A program made the position numbers and the translations under genes. From assembly GCF_001050195.2 (NCBI RefSeq), contig NZ_DF967965.1, positions 2,534,014-2,583,112 of the forward strand: 49,099 nt of DNA. Direction: 5' to 3'. Below are positions 43,744 to 49,099 of this stretch, piece after piece; within the stretch, counting starts at the first letter, position 1; every line of letters begins with the position of its first letter. Source of the stretch: Anaerolinea thermolimosa (GTDB taxonomy: Bacteria > Chloroflexota > Anaerolineae > Anaerolineales > Anaerolineaceae). Under the pieces are notes generated by a model, which did no database searches, had not been told where the DNA came from, and worked only from the letters and a program-made list of their open reading frames with translations.

Positions 43744-44655
43744 CTACTCCACTGGGGCAGGGGAGAGGACTGCCCGCCGTTCTCCCACCGCATAGTACAA
43801 CTCTTGCAGGGTGGCGTACTCCCCTGTTAGATACGTCCCCTTGCCCGGCTGGGTCTCGACATAGCGCGACAAGGACCGCACCGCCTGACTCCACACTTCG
43901 GCGCTCCAGCCCAATTCACGCCAGCCGGGAATTCGATTCGACTGCGCTCCAACCGCCTGGATGCTCTCCCGCAGCAAGCGCAGTGCCAGCCGCTTGTGCG
44001 GGTCTGCCCGGCGCTGAATGAAGCCAACCAGTTCCCCATCCACTGAATACGGAATAGGCTCGGTCTCGCTCTCATCCCCTTCATCCGGCAGCCCGGTAGG
44101 CAGGGCCGGTTGGATGACCTGCACCCGCACCGGCGGGGCGTTCCCGGCTAGAAGCAGCAAAGTACCCGCCCGGCTCTCCACCAACTGCCTGCGGCGGGAC
44201 TGCCAGGCTATCCACTCGTTGCCCGCTCTCCACACCAGCACAACCACCACCCCGCCGAGTGCCAGCAGTGTCAAGAGCAGGATCAGCAGTGCCAGTAATT
44301 GCAATAAACCTTCCTGCCGCTGCGCTTGCGCTTCCCGCTCGGCCTGCCGCCGGACGGCTTCGGCGGTGGCCGTCATCTGATACGCCTGTTCAGCCAGAGC
44401 AAGGGCCTGCTTTGTGGCTTCCACGCTGACCGCCTGGCGGGTGGCTTCCAGCCTGACCGCTTCGGCGGTCTGGCGCAGGGATGTTTCCTGCGCCGATTGG
44501 GTGGCGCGTGCCTGCTCTTCCACCTGCCCGGCCAGCGCTTCGGCAGCCTGGGCGGTGGCGCGCAGGGCGGCCGGGTCGGGCGGGGCATATTGCACCGGAG
44601 GTGTACTTACACAGCCGGTCAGCAGCAGCAAGACGATAATCACTACTCGCTTCAC
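43744..44655 (-). CDS. Lipoprotein with coiled coil, membrane helix and winged-helix-like tail
   Basis: A 303-residue protein starting with GTG at 44655. Lipobox VVIIVLLLLTGC at residue 15, then a long Ala/Gln/Glu coiled coil (AQAAEALAGQVEEQARATQS, ALALAEQAYQMTATAEAVRR), a transmembrane helix (LLALLILLLTLLALGGVVVV, about 120-145) and a cytosolic domain ending with IPGWRELGWSAEVWSQAVRS, LSRYVETQPGKGTYLTGEYA. A lipid anchor plus a membrane span would fix the coiled coil as an external hairpin or loop. No family recognised. It starts on the stop of the upstream membrane protein. Confidence 0.6.
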   Translation of the reverse strand: MKRVVIIVLLLLTGCVSTPPVQYAPPDPAALRATAQAAEALAGQVEEQARATQSAQETSLRQTAEAVRLEATRQAVSVEATKQALALAEQAYQMTATAEAVRRQAEREAQAQRQEGLLQLLALLILLLTLLALGGVVVVLVWRAGNEWIAWQSRRRQLVESRAGTLLLLAGNAPPVRVQVIQPALPTGLPDEGDESETEPIPYSVDGELVGFIQRRADPHKRLALRLLRESIQAVGAQSNRIPGWRELGWSAEVWSQAVRSLSRYVETQPGKGTYLTGEYATLQELYYAVGERRAVLSPAPVE

Positions 44656-45161
44656 CAGACCAGTACTCCAACCAGCAGGAAAATCAGGGCTAAAGCAAGC
44701 AGCGGCAGGCAGCCCGCCTCTTTGTGCCCCATTCGGGGTACTTTGGACCGCCATTCGGCCCGGCGGATACTGCCGTCTGCGCTGCGCTCCAGTTTGTCCC
44801 AGCGTACCCGCCGGTCTACCGCCGGTTCGCCCTCGTAGTGCAGTACCACATCCACCGCTCCGGCTTCTTCCTCCAGCCAGCGCAGGCTGCGCCGTAAGTC
44901 CGAATCGTGACGGGTCATCTCCGCCCGGCCCGGCAGGTGCAGGTGGACGACCTCATCGCCGTATCTGCCCCCCAGCCAGCGGCCCTGTACCTCATCCACC
45001 ACCCCCATCACCGCCCGGTAGGTCACAGCCGGGTCAAGGCTGCGCCCCCCCACATGCCGCTCCGGCGGCGGGGTGGACTGTTCCGCTTTCGCCCGCAGCC
45101 CCAGCGTCAAGTACAGCACCACTGCCAGAAACAAGATCAATCCGAGGATACACCCGTCCAT
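44652..45161 (-). CDS. Membrane protein with two terminal helices
   Basis: A 169-residue protein: MDGCILGLILFLAVVLYLTL at the N-terminus and GCLPLLALALIFLLVGVLVW at the C-terminus are transmembrane helices. Between them lies a charged domain of about 120 residues (RRSLRWLEEEAGAVDVVLHY). Hairpin topology, with the soluble domain on one side. Start at 45161 is inside the upstream gene end. Coupled by 4 bp to the lipoprotein gene. Function unknown. Confidence 0.55.
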   Translation of the reverse strand: MDGCILGLILFLAVVLYLTLGLRAKAEQSTPPPERHVGGRSLDPAVTYRAVMGVVDEVQGRWLGGRYGDEVVHLHLPGRAEMTRHDSDLRRSLRWLEEEAGAVDVVLHYEGEPAVDRRVRWDKLERSADGSIRRAEWRSKVPRMGHKEAGCLPLLALALIFLLVGVLVW

Positions 45162-45433
45162 TGTCTCAACTCCACCGCCCGGCTGCCCTCGGCCTGCACG
45201 ACCTTGCCCCGCTGAATCACCACCCGCTCGCCGGTCTTGACGTTCTCGAACACCGTCCCGCTCGGCCACGGGCAGGGTATCCGGCGGCTCTCCTCATCCC
45301 AACCCGGCAGGACGATGTCCGTCCAGCGGAAGTGTCCGCCGTAGAAGATACCCGGTTCGTCCCCGCTGCGGGTCGGGTCAACCACCACTTTCCAGTAGTA
45401 ACCCGGCGGGGTCTGCCACAGCCGCCTGGTCAT
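45137..45433 (-). CDS. Hypothetical protein
   Basis: A 98-residue, beta-rich, soluble protein with many aromatic residues (LWQTPPGYYWKVVVDPTRSG, YGGHFRWTDIVLPGWDEES, GTVFENVKTGERVVIQRGKV). It could be a small beta-barrel. No family recognised. AGGTGAGCG before the ATG at 45433. It overlaps the following membrane protein by 25 bp. Confidence 0.5.
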   Translation of the reverse strand: MTRRLWQTPPGYYWKVVVDPTRSGDEPGIFYGGHFRWTDIVLPGWDEESRRIPCPWPSGTVFENVKTGERVVIQRGKVVQAEGSRAVELRQWTGVSSD

Positions 45434-45436
45434 CGC

Positions 45437-45712
45437 TCACCTCACCCCCAGCCGCTCTCGGAGTTCCTCCCACAGCGGGTCATCCGCAGGCAGTCCTTCC
45501 AGCCGAAACAGGATTTCAAACTTGCGCTCTTCCCGCTCACGCACTTCGGCTTCGAAGGCAATTAACTCGTCCAGTTCGTCAGCCGTTAGTCCGCCAAACT
45601 CCGGGTTGGCACAGTCCTGACAAACCCGCAGCGGCGTCCCGTCCGGCTCTCTCAGCCACACCGCTTCGCCTTCAATCACATCCCCGCAGTTTTCACAGAT
45701 GCGTTTGTCCAT
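45437..45712 (-). CDS. Zinc-ribbon protein
   Basis: A 91-residue protein with ICENCGDVIEGEAVWLRE and VCQDCANPE: two CxxC knuckles 26 residues apart form a treble-clef or zinc-ribbon site. The C-terminal part is an acidic helix pair (ADELDELIAFEAEVREREER). A DNA- or protein-binding accessory role is likely. It is preceded by the SSB gene (70-bp gap) in the same operon. Confidence 0.65.
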   Translation of the reverse strand: MDKRICENCGDVIEGEAVWLREPDGTPLRVCQDCANPEFGGLTADELDELIAFEAEVREREERKFEILFRLEGLPADDPLWEELRERLGVR

Positions 45713-45782
45713 CTCCCACGCTCCGCCCTTTCGACATCCGGTCGAACATCGCCTTTCCCTTTCGATTGTGCAGCCGAGAATT

Positions 45783-46118
45783 TCAGTACGGCAGTTCTTC
45801 GCCGCCGTTGCCTTCCGCCTTGCCGCCACCCAGGAATTGCACCACCTGGGCGGTCACTTTCAGGCTGGCTCCTGCTTCACCGTTCTTGCGGGTGTAGGCT
45901 TCCACCGCAGGGACACCCCGCACGAACACCTGCCGCCCCTTCGCCAGATACTGGTGGCAGCGTTCGCCTAACTCCCGCCAGGCACTCACGTCCACCCACA
46001 CGGTCTCGTCCTTGCGGGTCTTGACCGCCACCGGAAAACTGCACACCAGCACCCCTTCGGGGGTGTAGCGCGCTTCCGGGTCTTTGCCCAGATTGCCGAT
46101 GAATTGAATTTCCAGCAT
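45783..46118 (-). CDS. ssb: Single-stranded DNA-binding protein
   Basis: A 111-residue SSB: OB-fold from MLEIQFIGNLGKDPEARYTP through VCSFPVAVKTRKDETVWVDV, SAWRELGERCHQYLAKGRQV and FVRGVPAVEAYTRKNGEAGA, and a short tail ending in EELPY. The tail lacks the usual long Gly/Pro linker and the canonical DDDIPF tip, so interaction with host partners may be weak. SSBs carried by plasmids protect incoming single strands during establishment. It overlaps the ribosome site of the PolX-like gene end. Confidence 0.9.
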   Translation of the reverse strand: MLEIQFIGNLGKDPEARYTPEGVLVCSFPVAVKTRKDETVWVDVSAWRELGERCHQYLAKGRQVFVRGVPAVEAYTRKNGEAGASLKVTAQVVQFLGGGKAEGNGGEELPY

Positions 46119-46119
46119 G

Positions 46120-46638
46120 TTACAGCCTCTCTTGTGGTGAAATAAAATCCAGCCCAAGAAGAGCGAAAAAATCGCTCTCTTCGGGCGTGGGAACAACCTC
46201 GCCGGTGTCTTGCCGCCGCACCGCTCCATCTCGGATGATGTACAAAGACGGCAGATAGCCGCCGTACTTTTTTGAAGTTACCAGTTTCCGCGAAAACTCC
46301 GCCCCGCCCGTGCGCAGGGCAAAGATTACGCCCCATTGAGCAGGGGGCAGGACAATGAACAAGTCAAGGTTCAGTCCTTCGGGCAGAGCATACTGCTTGT
46401 AGCGCTGCCCGCTCTTGTTGACCAACACACCCGCTAGAATCGGGTCGTGATAACCGTTGGGATGACCAAACAGGTCAACGAACGGACGCGGTTTGACCAC
46501 AATCTCGATGTCCCCCACTTCCGCTTTTCGCCGTCGGATACTCCCGGCTATCTCAATACGCTCGCAGTACGGTGTCAGTATGTCGGCGTACCGGCGGGCA
46601 ATCCTCTCGGCTTCATCCAGCGGTATTCTGACCTTCAT
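46120..46638 (-). CDS. DNA polymerase X-like nucleotidyltransferase domain protein
   Basis: A 172-residue protein with AGSIRRRKAEVGDIEIVV, the G-S-x(n)-D-x-E pattern of the polymerase-beta/PolX catalytic palm, followed by ALPEGLNLDLFIVLPPAQWG with the third acidic residue (LDLF) and TGGAEFSRKL, like the region after the palm in DNA polymerase beta. Length equals palm plus thumb only; the 8-kDa and PHP domains are missing. Similar stand-alone proteins occur in phages. It may fill gaps during establishment or repair. It lies between SSB and a zinc-ribbon gene. Confidence 0.75.
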   Translation of the reverse strand: MKVRIPLDEAERIARRYADILTPYCERIEIAGSIRRRKAEVGDIEIVVKPRPFVDLFGHPNGYHDPILAGVLVNKSGQRYKQYALPEGLNLDLFIVLPPAQWGVIFALRTGGAEFSRKLVTSKKYGGYLPSLYIIRDGAVRRQDTGEVVPTPEESDFFALLGLDFISPQERL

Positions 46639-46844
46639 GGTTGTTTACCCCCATCCAACATCTGCCAGGCTTCCTCGTTTAGCCATTCAAAGCAGTACAT
46701 ACACACATAGCCACCCTCCCCTTTCAGCCAGACATGACGGCAGGTAGGACTCTGCCCCCAATAGCCATAGCCTTCCAGCACCGCCCCGCAGTCCAGGCAG
46801 GTCAAACCGTAATTGTCGCCAACTTTGTTTCGATGCTCACACAT
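46635..46844 (-). CDS. Zinc-binding small protein, first gene of the right operon
   Basis: A 69-residue protein with MCEHRNKVGDNYGLTCLDCG and GGYVCMYCFEWLN: Cys/His pairs for one or two zinc sites (C-x-H, CLDC, CRH, CMYC). The start ATG at 46844 is used. It is the first gene of the leftward operon that continues to 43744 and possibly on to 39482. Tandem repeats at 46866-46982 lie just upstream and probably hold the control region. Confidence 0.6.
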   Translation of the reverse strand: MCEHRNKVGDNYGLTCLDCGAVLEGYGYWGQSPTCRHVWLKGEGGYVCMYCFEWLNEEAWQMLDGGKQP

Positions 46845-46865
46845 GGGAAACCTCATCCAGAAATT

Positions 46866-46982
46866 GTCCCTTGCACCACAGGGGGACAAAACGCTCGTTT
46901 TTCTGGCAAAACGTGGTCAAAAACCCGTCCCTTGCACCACCGGGGGACTTCCTCGTTTTTCGGCGGGGGAACGTGGTCAAAC
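46866..46982. repeat. Two 61-bp tandem repeats upstream of the right operon
   Basis: Both units begin GTCCCTTGCACCAC and end AACGTGGTCAAA, with a shared CTCGTTTTTC in the middle (46866-46922, 46927-46982). GTCCC/GGGAC closes a small hairpin in each. On the minus strand each unit starts with TTTGACCACG, which contains a -35-like TTGACC. No -10 box is obvious. Confidence 0.6.
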
Positions 46983-47209
46983 CCCTGTGCGTTATCTCGA
47001 ATTCGCACCCCTCGCTCAACCTGGATAGTCGGTTGCCCATGCCGGTCTTTCCCGGCTGTCCCCCACCATTGCAGGCGGAGTAGTATTCCCGTCTCTCCGG
47101 GCCGTCACCCTGCCTGTTTCCCGGCGCTCATGTCTCTTGCCTTTCCGCTCACCACGTGTAGGGTGCGCCGGGCTGCACCTGCCTCGCTAGCAAGGTCAGG
47201 TTCGCCAGT

Positions 47210-47274
47210 CCAGCCGGGTGAGATTTGCACCCACCGCAGGATCGGGGAGCATCCCGCCCATCTTTGGCGGCTGG
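47210..47274 (-). ncRNA. tRNA-top-half-like element, copy G
   Basis: Minus strand: perfect 7-bp stem CCAGCCG/CGGCTGG, T-arm-like hairpin GTGGG-TGCAAAT-CTCAC and a longer linker (about 38 nt) than in the other copies. Confidence 0.5.
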
Positions 47275-47314
47275 TTTGTTTGGAGGATCACCATGTCGCT
47301 TGTCAAGGTGCTGT

Positions 47315-47362
47315 TTCAGGCGGACGGGACTCGAACCCGTCATCACGCACCTGCCGCCTGAA
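47315..47362 (-). ncRNA. tRNA-top-half-like element, copy I, canonical T-loop
   Basis: Minus strand: 8-bp stem TTCAGGCG/CGCCTGAA, linker of 12-13 nt (CAGGTGCGTGAT) and a T-arm ACGGG-TTCGAGT-CCCGT with the standard tRNA T-loop. D-arm and anticodon arm are absent, so it is not a tRNA gene but an acceptor/T-arm mimic. Confidence 0.6.
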
Positions 47363-47414
47363 TGGAGGGAAAGAAGTGAGCCAACACCGCTAAACAAAAA
47401 CCCTGCCGGGGTCG

Positions 47415-47557
47415 TTGCAGGGTTCTGTTCTCGTGCTATACTTTGCGCGAGGTGAGCAGTCGCGACCTGCTTGCCTCACCGTGAGCGTGCGACCACACGG
47501 CTCACGGAACGCCCCGGTCGGGCGCACAACGCCCTCACGCCGGGGCGTTGTGTTTGA
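47415..47557 (+). ncRNA. Candidate small RNA with promoter and terminator
   Basis: Promoter TTGCAG (47415-47420), 16 bp, TATACT (47437-47442). The expected transcript (about 47449-47557) contains a hairpin around GGTGAG/CTCACC, a hairpin CGTGAGC/GCTCACG (47480-47506) whose arms match the iteron core, and a terminal 10-bp stem CACAACGCCC/GGGCGTTGTG (47525-47552) followed by TTTGAGG. No ORF with a ribosome site is present. Confidence 0.55.
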
Positions 47558-47610
47558 GGCATTCGGTTGGATTTTGGTTTGGGAAGGTGCTATGGGGAGT
47601 ATAGCATACT

Positions 47611-47640
47611 TATCTATGTTTGTCAACAAAAACATAGATA
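47611..47640. repeat. AT-rich inverted repeat
   Basis: TATCTATGTT and AACATAGATA form a perfect 10-bp inverted repeat with a 10-bp centre TGTCAACAAA; ATATCTAT follows. It could be a protein-binding site. Confidence 0.55.
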
Positions 47641-47648
47641 ATATCTAT

Positions 47649-47675
47649 AAAAAAAAAGAGGTGGTAGCCCACCTC
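47649..47675 (-). terminator. Terminator of the zinc-finger membrane protein gene
   Basis: Minus strand stem GAGGTGG/CCACCTC followed by a T9 run, 22 bp after the stop codon at 47698. Confidence 0.85.
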
Positions 47676-47697
47676 AAATTTAATGGGTTAATTGTTA

Positions 47698-47976
47698 CTA
47701 GTGTATTAACTGCCACCAAATACCCAGAGCAAATATAAGTAAAGCCAATATTGCTACAATTGGTCCCAAAATTCTTTCAATTTTGCCTTGCTTTTCTAGC
47801 TGTTCCCAGCACAAGTCACAATAATTTCCTACGCCACTGTGTGAAACCCCAAGTGCGAATTTAGGATTGCCATATCGAATATGAAGATCGCAATAAACTT
47901 TGCCACACTTAGTACATTTTTTTCGTGCTTGGTTTGAACAAGTTTCATGTTGACATACACCATTGCCTTCTTTCAT
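47698..47976 (-). CDS. Zinc-finger protein with C-terminal membrane helix
   Basis: A 92-residue protein: CQHETCSNQARKKCTKCGKV, YCDLHIRYG and NYCDLCWEQ give a B-box/AN1-like array of Cys, Asp and His that could bind two zinc ions, followed by a transmembrane helix (ILGPIVAILALLIFALGIWW). AT-richer than the pilus genes. It overlaps the HTH gene by 4 bp, so the two are an operon at the right end. The tail-anchored design suggests a membrane-bound adaptor. Confidence 0.65.
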   Translation of the reverse strand: MKEGNGVCQHETCSNQARKKCTKCGKVYCDLHIRYGNPKFALGVSHSGVGNYCDLCWEQLEKQGKIERILGPIVAILALLIFALGIWWQLIH

Positions 47977-48431
47977 AAGGCACTCCTCTGTACTGGAATC
48001 CCATTAGCTGCAAATATTTTTTTGCCTTGCTTTTTCTGTGGACGGTATATTAATTCACAGAAAGCCACATCCTGTTCACTAATCAGTACTTTCTGACCTG
48101 CTTTCCCCTTTACAGAAATAAAACCTCTCCTTATCCATTGATAAAGGGTAGTGTACGGTATGCGATATTTTTTAGATGCCTCGTTAATACCAAGATATGA
48201 ATTACTAAGAGATGAAAATTGTTGGTACTCCGGCAAATCCTCTTTTCGCGCACCAGAGCCCCTTTCCTGCTCCGCCCGTTTTTTGACTTCATCTTCGCTC
48301 ACAACCATTTCTCCCGCGATCACTCCCGCCCTGATTTTACCTTTCTCAACCAGGGCGCGCAAGCGAGCCTCGTCCAACCCGTACTTGCGGGCGGCTTCGG
48401 AAAGAGGTATAAAGGTGGGTAGGGTAAGCAT
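47973..48431 (-). CDS. Tandem excisionase-like HTH protein (candidate Xis/RDF)
   Basis: A 152-residue protein with two MerR/AlpA-type winged HTH units: FIPLSEAARKYGLDEARLRA, VEKGKIRAGVIAGEMVVSED (about 5-50) and YLGINEASKKYRIPYTTLYQ, WIRRGFISVKGKAGQKVLIS (about 85-130). Small proteins of this kind act as excisionases or recombination directionality factors next to tyrosine integrases. AAAGGA before the ATG at 48431 supports the start. A broken copy of its first codons lies at 1877-1932. The structured element at 48474-48605 lies directly upstream. Confidence 0.75.
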   Translation of the reverse strand: MLTLPTFIPLSEAARKYGLDEARLRALVEKGKIRAGVIAGEMVVSEDEVKKRAEQERGSGARKEDLPEYQQFSSLSNSYLGINEASKKYRIPYTTLYQWIRRGFISVKGKAGQKVLISEQDVAFCELIYRPQKKQGKKIFAANGIPVQRSAL

Positions 48432-48473
48432 GTCAATCCTTTCGTCTTGAACCTTAGTAATCCGAGTTACCTC

Positions 48474-48605
48474 CAGGGCAGGGCGCAACGACCCTCTCCG
48501 CGGGCGAGGATCACCGGTCGGCGGGCAGCCACCGGCCTATCAGCGCACAGCCCCAACGGGTGGTCGGGGCGGATCCTCGACAGGTCATCCCCCGGTCCCG
48601 GGTTG
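48474..48605. ncRNA. Conserved structured RNA or DNA element, copy 2
   Basis: Shares with copy 1 (2362-2493) the blocks GGGCGCAACGACCCT, ATCACCGGTCGGCGGG, AGCCACCGG, CTATC and GACAGGTCA. Stem CGAGG/CCTCG replaces CCAGG/CCTGG of copy 1. The outer stem is weaker here. On the plus strand it is followed after about 110 nt by an intrinsic terminator (48714-48750), which would suit a plus-strand RNA; on the minus strand it would be a 5' leader of the HTH gene. Confidence 0.6.
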
Positions 48606-48713
48606 CCTCAAAACAATCTGCCGCGCGGGCCTGACGTCCCCAAGCAGCATCAGCCGGGGTAGGCTGAGGGAGGACACGGACGGCAGACGGGTAGTCTGCA
48701 CGATCAGGCTTTG

Positions 48714-48750
48714 GCAACCGGAGACCGGGTGGGTCTCCGGGTTGCTTTTT
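48714..48750 (+). terminator. Rightward intrinsic terminator
   Basis: GCAACC-GGAGACC pairs with GGTCTCC-GGGTTGC, followed by TTTTT on the plus strand. No plus-strand gene precedes it, which suggests a plus-strand noncoding transcript from the 48.45-48.7 kb region. Confidence 0.65.
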
Positions 48751-48756
48751 AATGTG

Positions 48757-48936
48757 CTACGATTTGCTTTTCAGCAAAAAAGACAGGACAACGCCTAAAA
48801 CGGCTGAAACTCCAATCCCAATCGCCAAAGCAATCAACGGCGACTGGGAAAGAACCGGAAAACGATCCAAAAAAGCTTGACCAATTACTGCACCTGCTAT
48901 TACAATTACAACTGTTGCAAGATTTTCGATTTTCAT
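48757..48936 (-). CDS. Small two-helix membrane protein, 59 residues
   Basis: Encodes MKIENLATVVIVIAGAVIGQ, a short turn (AFLDRFPVLSQSP) and LIALAIGIGVSAVLGVVLSF ending in LLKSKS: two transmembrane helices in a hairpin. GAAAGGAAATT precedes the ATG at 48936. AT-rich for the element. Size and topology are holin-like, but no lysis genes are present; an envelope accessory or leaky-membrane function cannot be distinguished. It is the rightmost gene, transcribed away from attR. Confidence 0.65.
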   Translation of the reverse strand: MKIENLATVVIVIAGAVIGQAFLDRFPVLSQSPLIALAIGIGVSAVLGVVLSFLLKSKS

Positions 48937-48993
48937 AATTTCCTTTCTTCAGTCCCGGTAACCGCCCGGGACTGAATCTTTAATCCAGATACA

Positions 48994-49046
48994 CGCAAAG
49001 CGCCCAGGGAATCCATCAGGCGCTTTGCGGGGGACAGGGATGGAAT
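48994..49046. repeat. att-proximal double hairpin of the present element
   Basis: An 11-bp perfect hairpin CGCAAAGCGCC/GGCGCTTTGCG (48994-49029) has loop CAGGGAATCCATCA. The following hairpin AGGGATGGAATCCCT can also pair with the loop (AGGGAATCCAT against ATGGAATCCCT). The same layout occurs at 2672-2728 beside the fossil att site. It may be an accessory recombination site or a terminator for the tRNA. Confidence 0.6.
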
Positions 49047-49055
49047 CCCTGCGGG

Positions 49056-49099
49056 AGTGAGCGTGCAGGGGCTCGAACCCTGAACCAATGGCTTAAAAG
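49056..49099 (-). repeat. attR: attR: 3' half of tRNA-Lys(TTT), direct repeat copy 2
   Basis: Identical to bases 1-44. Together they bracket the whole element. Whichever end joins the chromosomal 5' half restores an intact tRNA-Lys gene. Confidence 0.85.

Larger units (their letters stand above)
46983..47697. other. Noncoding region with structured elements
   Basis: No convincing gene is seen across about 715 bp. It contains copies G and I of the tRNA-top-half-like element, a candidate small RNA (47449-47557), an AT-rich inverted repeat (47611-47640) and a terminator (47649-47675), listed separately. Confidence 0.6.

Noticed and set aside
47293-47361. Small plus-strand ORF with GGAGG upstream
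   Set aside because: About 22 codons that mostly overlap the tRNA-like element I; no sign of protein constraint.
47315-47362. A real tRNA gene on the minus strand
   Set aside because: T-arm and acceptor-like stem are good, but only 12-13 nt lie where D- and anticodon arms should be.
1-49099. CRISPR arrays, insertion sequences or transposase genes
   Set aside because: No regularly spaced repeat-spacer array and no transposase motif was seen; all mobile functions are tyrosine recombinases.

Overview
The window reads as one complete integrative mobile element, about 49.1 kb. Its two ends carry the same 44-bp direct repeat (1-44 and 49056-49099), which is the 3' half of a tRNA-Lys (TTT) gene read on the minus strand, and a tyrosine integrase sits just inside the left copy. 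This is the layout of attL/attR of an element inserted in a tRNA gene. Terminal overlap of a circular contig could look the same but would be unlikely to fall exactly on a tRNA 3' half. The host is probably a member of the Chloroflexota (Anaerolineae-like). The reasons are high GC, Thr/Pro-rich stalks behind lipoboxes and membrane anchors, a Tad pilus without an outer-membrane secretin, and no Gram-negative envelope genes. This host assignment is an inference.

Layout. 1-1.0 kb: attL and integrase. 1.0-5.6 kb: a graveyard and cargo zone. It holds a truncated type III-like methyltransferase, the fossil right end, attachment site (in a tRNA-fMet 3' half) and integrase tail of a second, related element, an intact cytosine-5 methyltransferase, a chimeric gene remnant, a DUF5131 gene and a complete tRNA gene. 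5.6-9.9 kb: a Rad52-like annealing protein and several tiny genes, separated by long structured intergenic regions. A tRNA-top-half-like RNA fold (acceptor-like stem plus T-arm) recurs there. 9.9-12.9 kb: the Flp pilin operon (pilin, TadE-like, TadG-like, small membrane proteins, winged-helix/PD-(D/E)XK protein). 13.0-16.8 kb: an HTH-ImmA regulator with a PIN-like DUF4411 partner, DUF4160-DUF2442, the prepilin peptidase, and RelE with two HTH antitoxins. 16.8-31.1 kb: the main pilus operon, transcribed leftward. It encodes amidase, CAP protein, TadC, TadB, ClpP-like protease, TadA/CpaF ATPase, CpaE/TadZ, CpaB, a VirB4/HerA-like ATPase with a 290-residue Ser/Gly insertion, membrane proteins and secreted proteins. 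31.3-39.5 kb: a WD40-like lipoprotein, a MazF module, a second PD-(D/E)XK protein, a second tyrosine recombinase and small accessory genes including a DUF1874 (ring nuclease/AcrIII-1-type) protein. 39.5-43 kb: plasmid-type replication and partition (initiator, iterons, RHH adaptor, two ParA-like ATPases). 43-48.9 kb: a long leftward operon with SSB, a PolX-like nucleotidyltransferase, zinc-ribbon and membrane proteins, noncoding structured DNA, and a tandem excisionase-like HTH gene near attR.

How it may work. The integrase and the HTH/Xis-like protein would excise the element, and iterons, initiator, SSB, Rad52-like and ParA proteins would keep the circle. The HTH-ImmA gene is divergent from the Flp pilin gene, and its operator-like palindrome touches the pilin promoter, so induction may resemble ImmR/ImmA switches. 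No classical MPF/T4SS channel genes and no HUH relaxase were recognised. The only envelope-spanning apparatus is a Tad pilus coupled to a DNA-pump-like ATPase. The central hypothesis is therefore a Tad-pilus-based conjugative or DNA-transfer system. No Tad-based transfer function is proven by the sequence alone.
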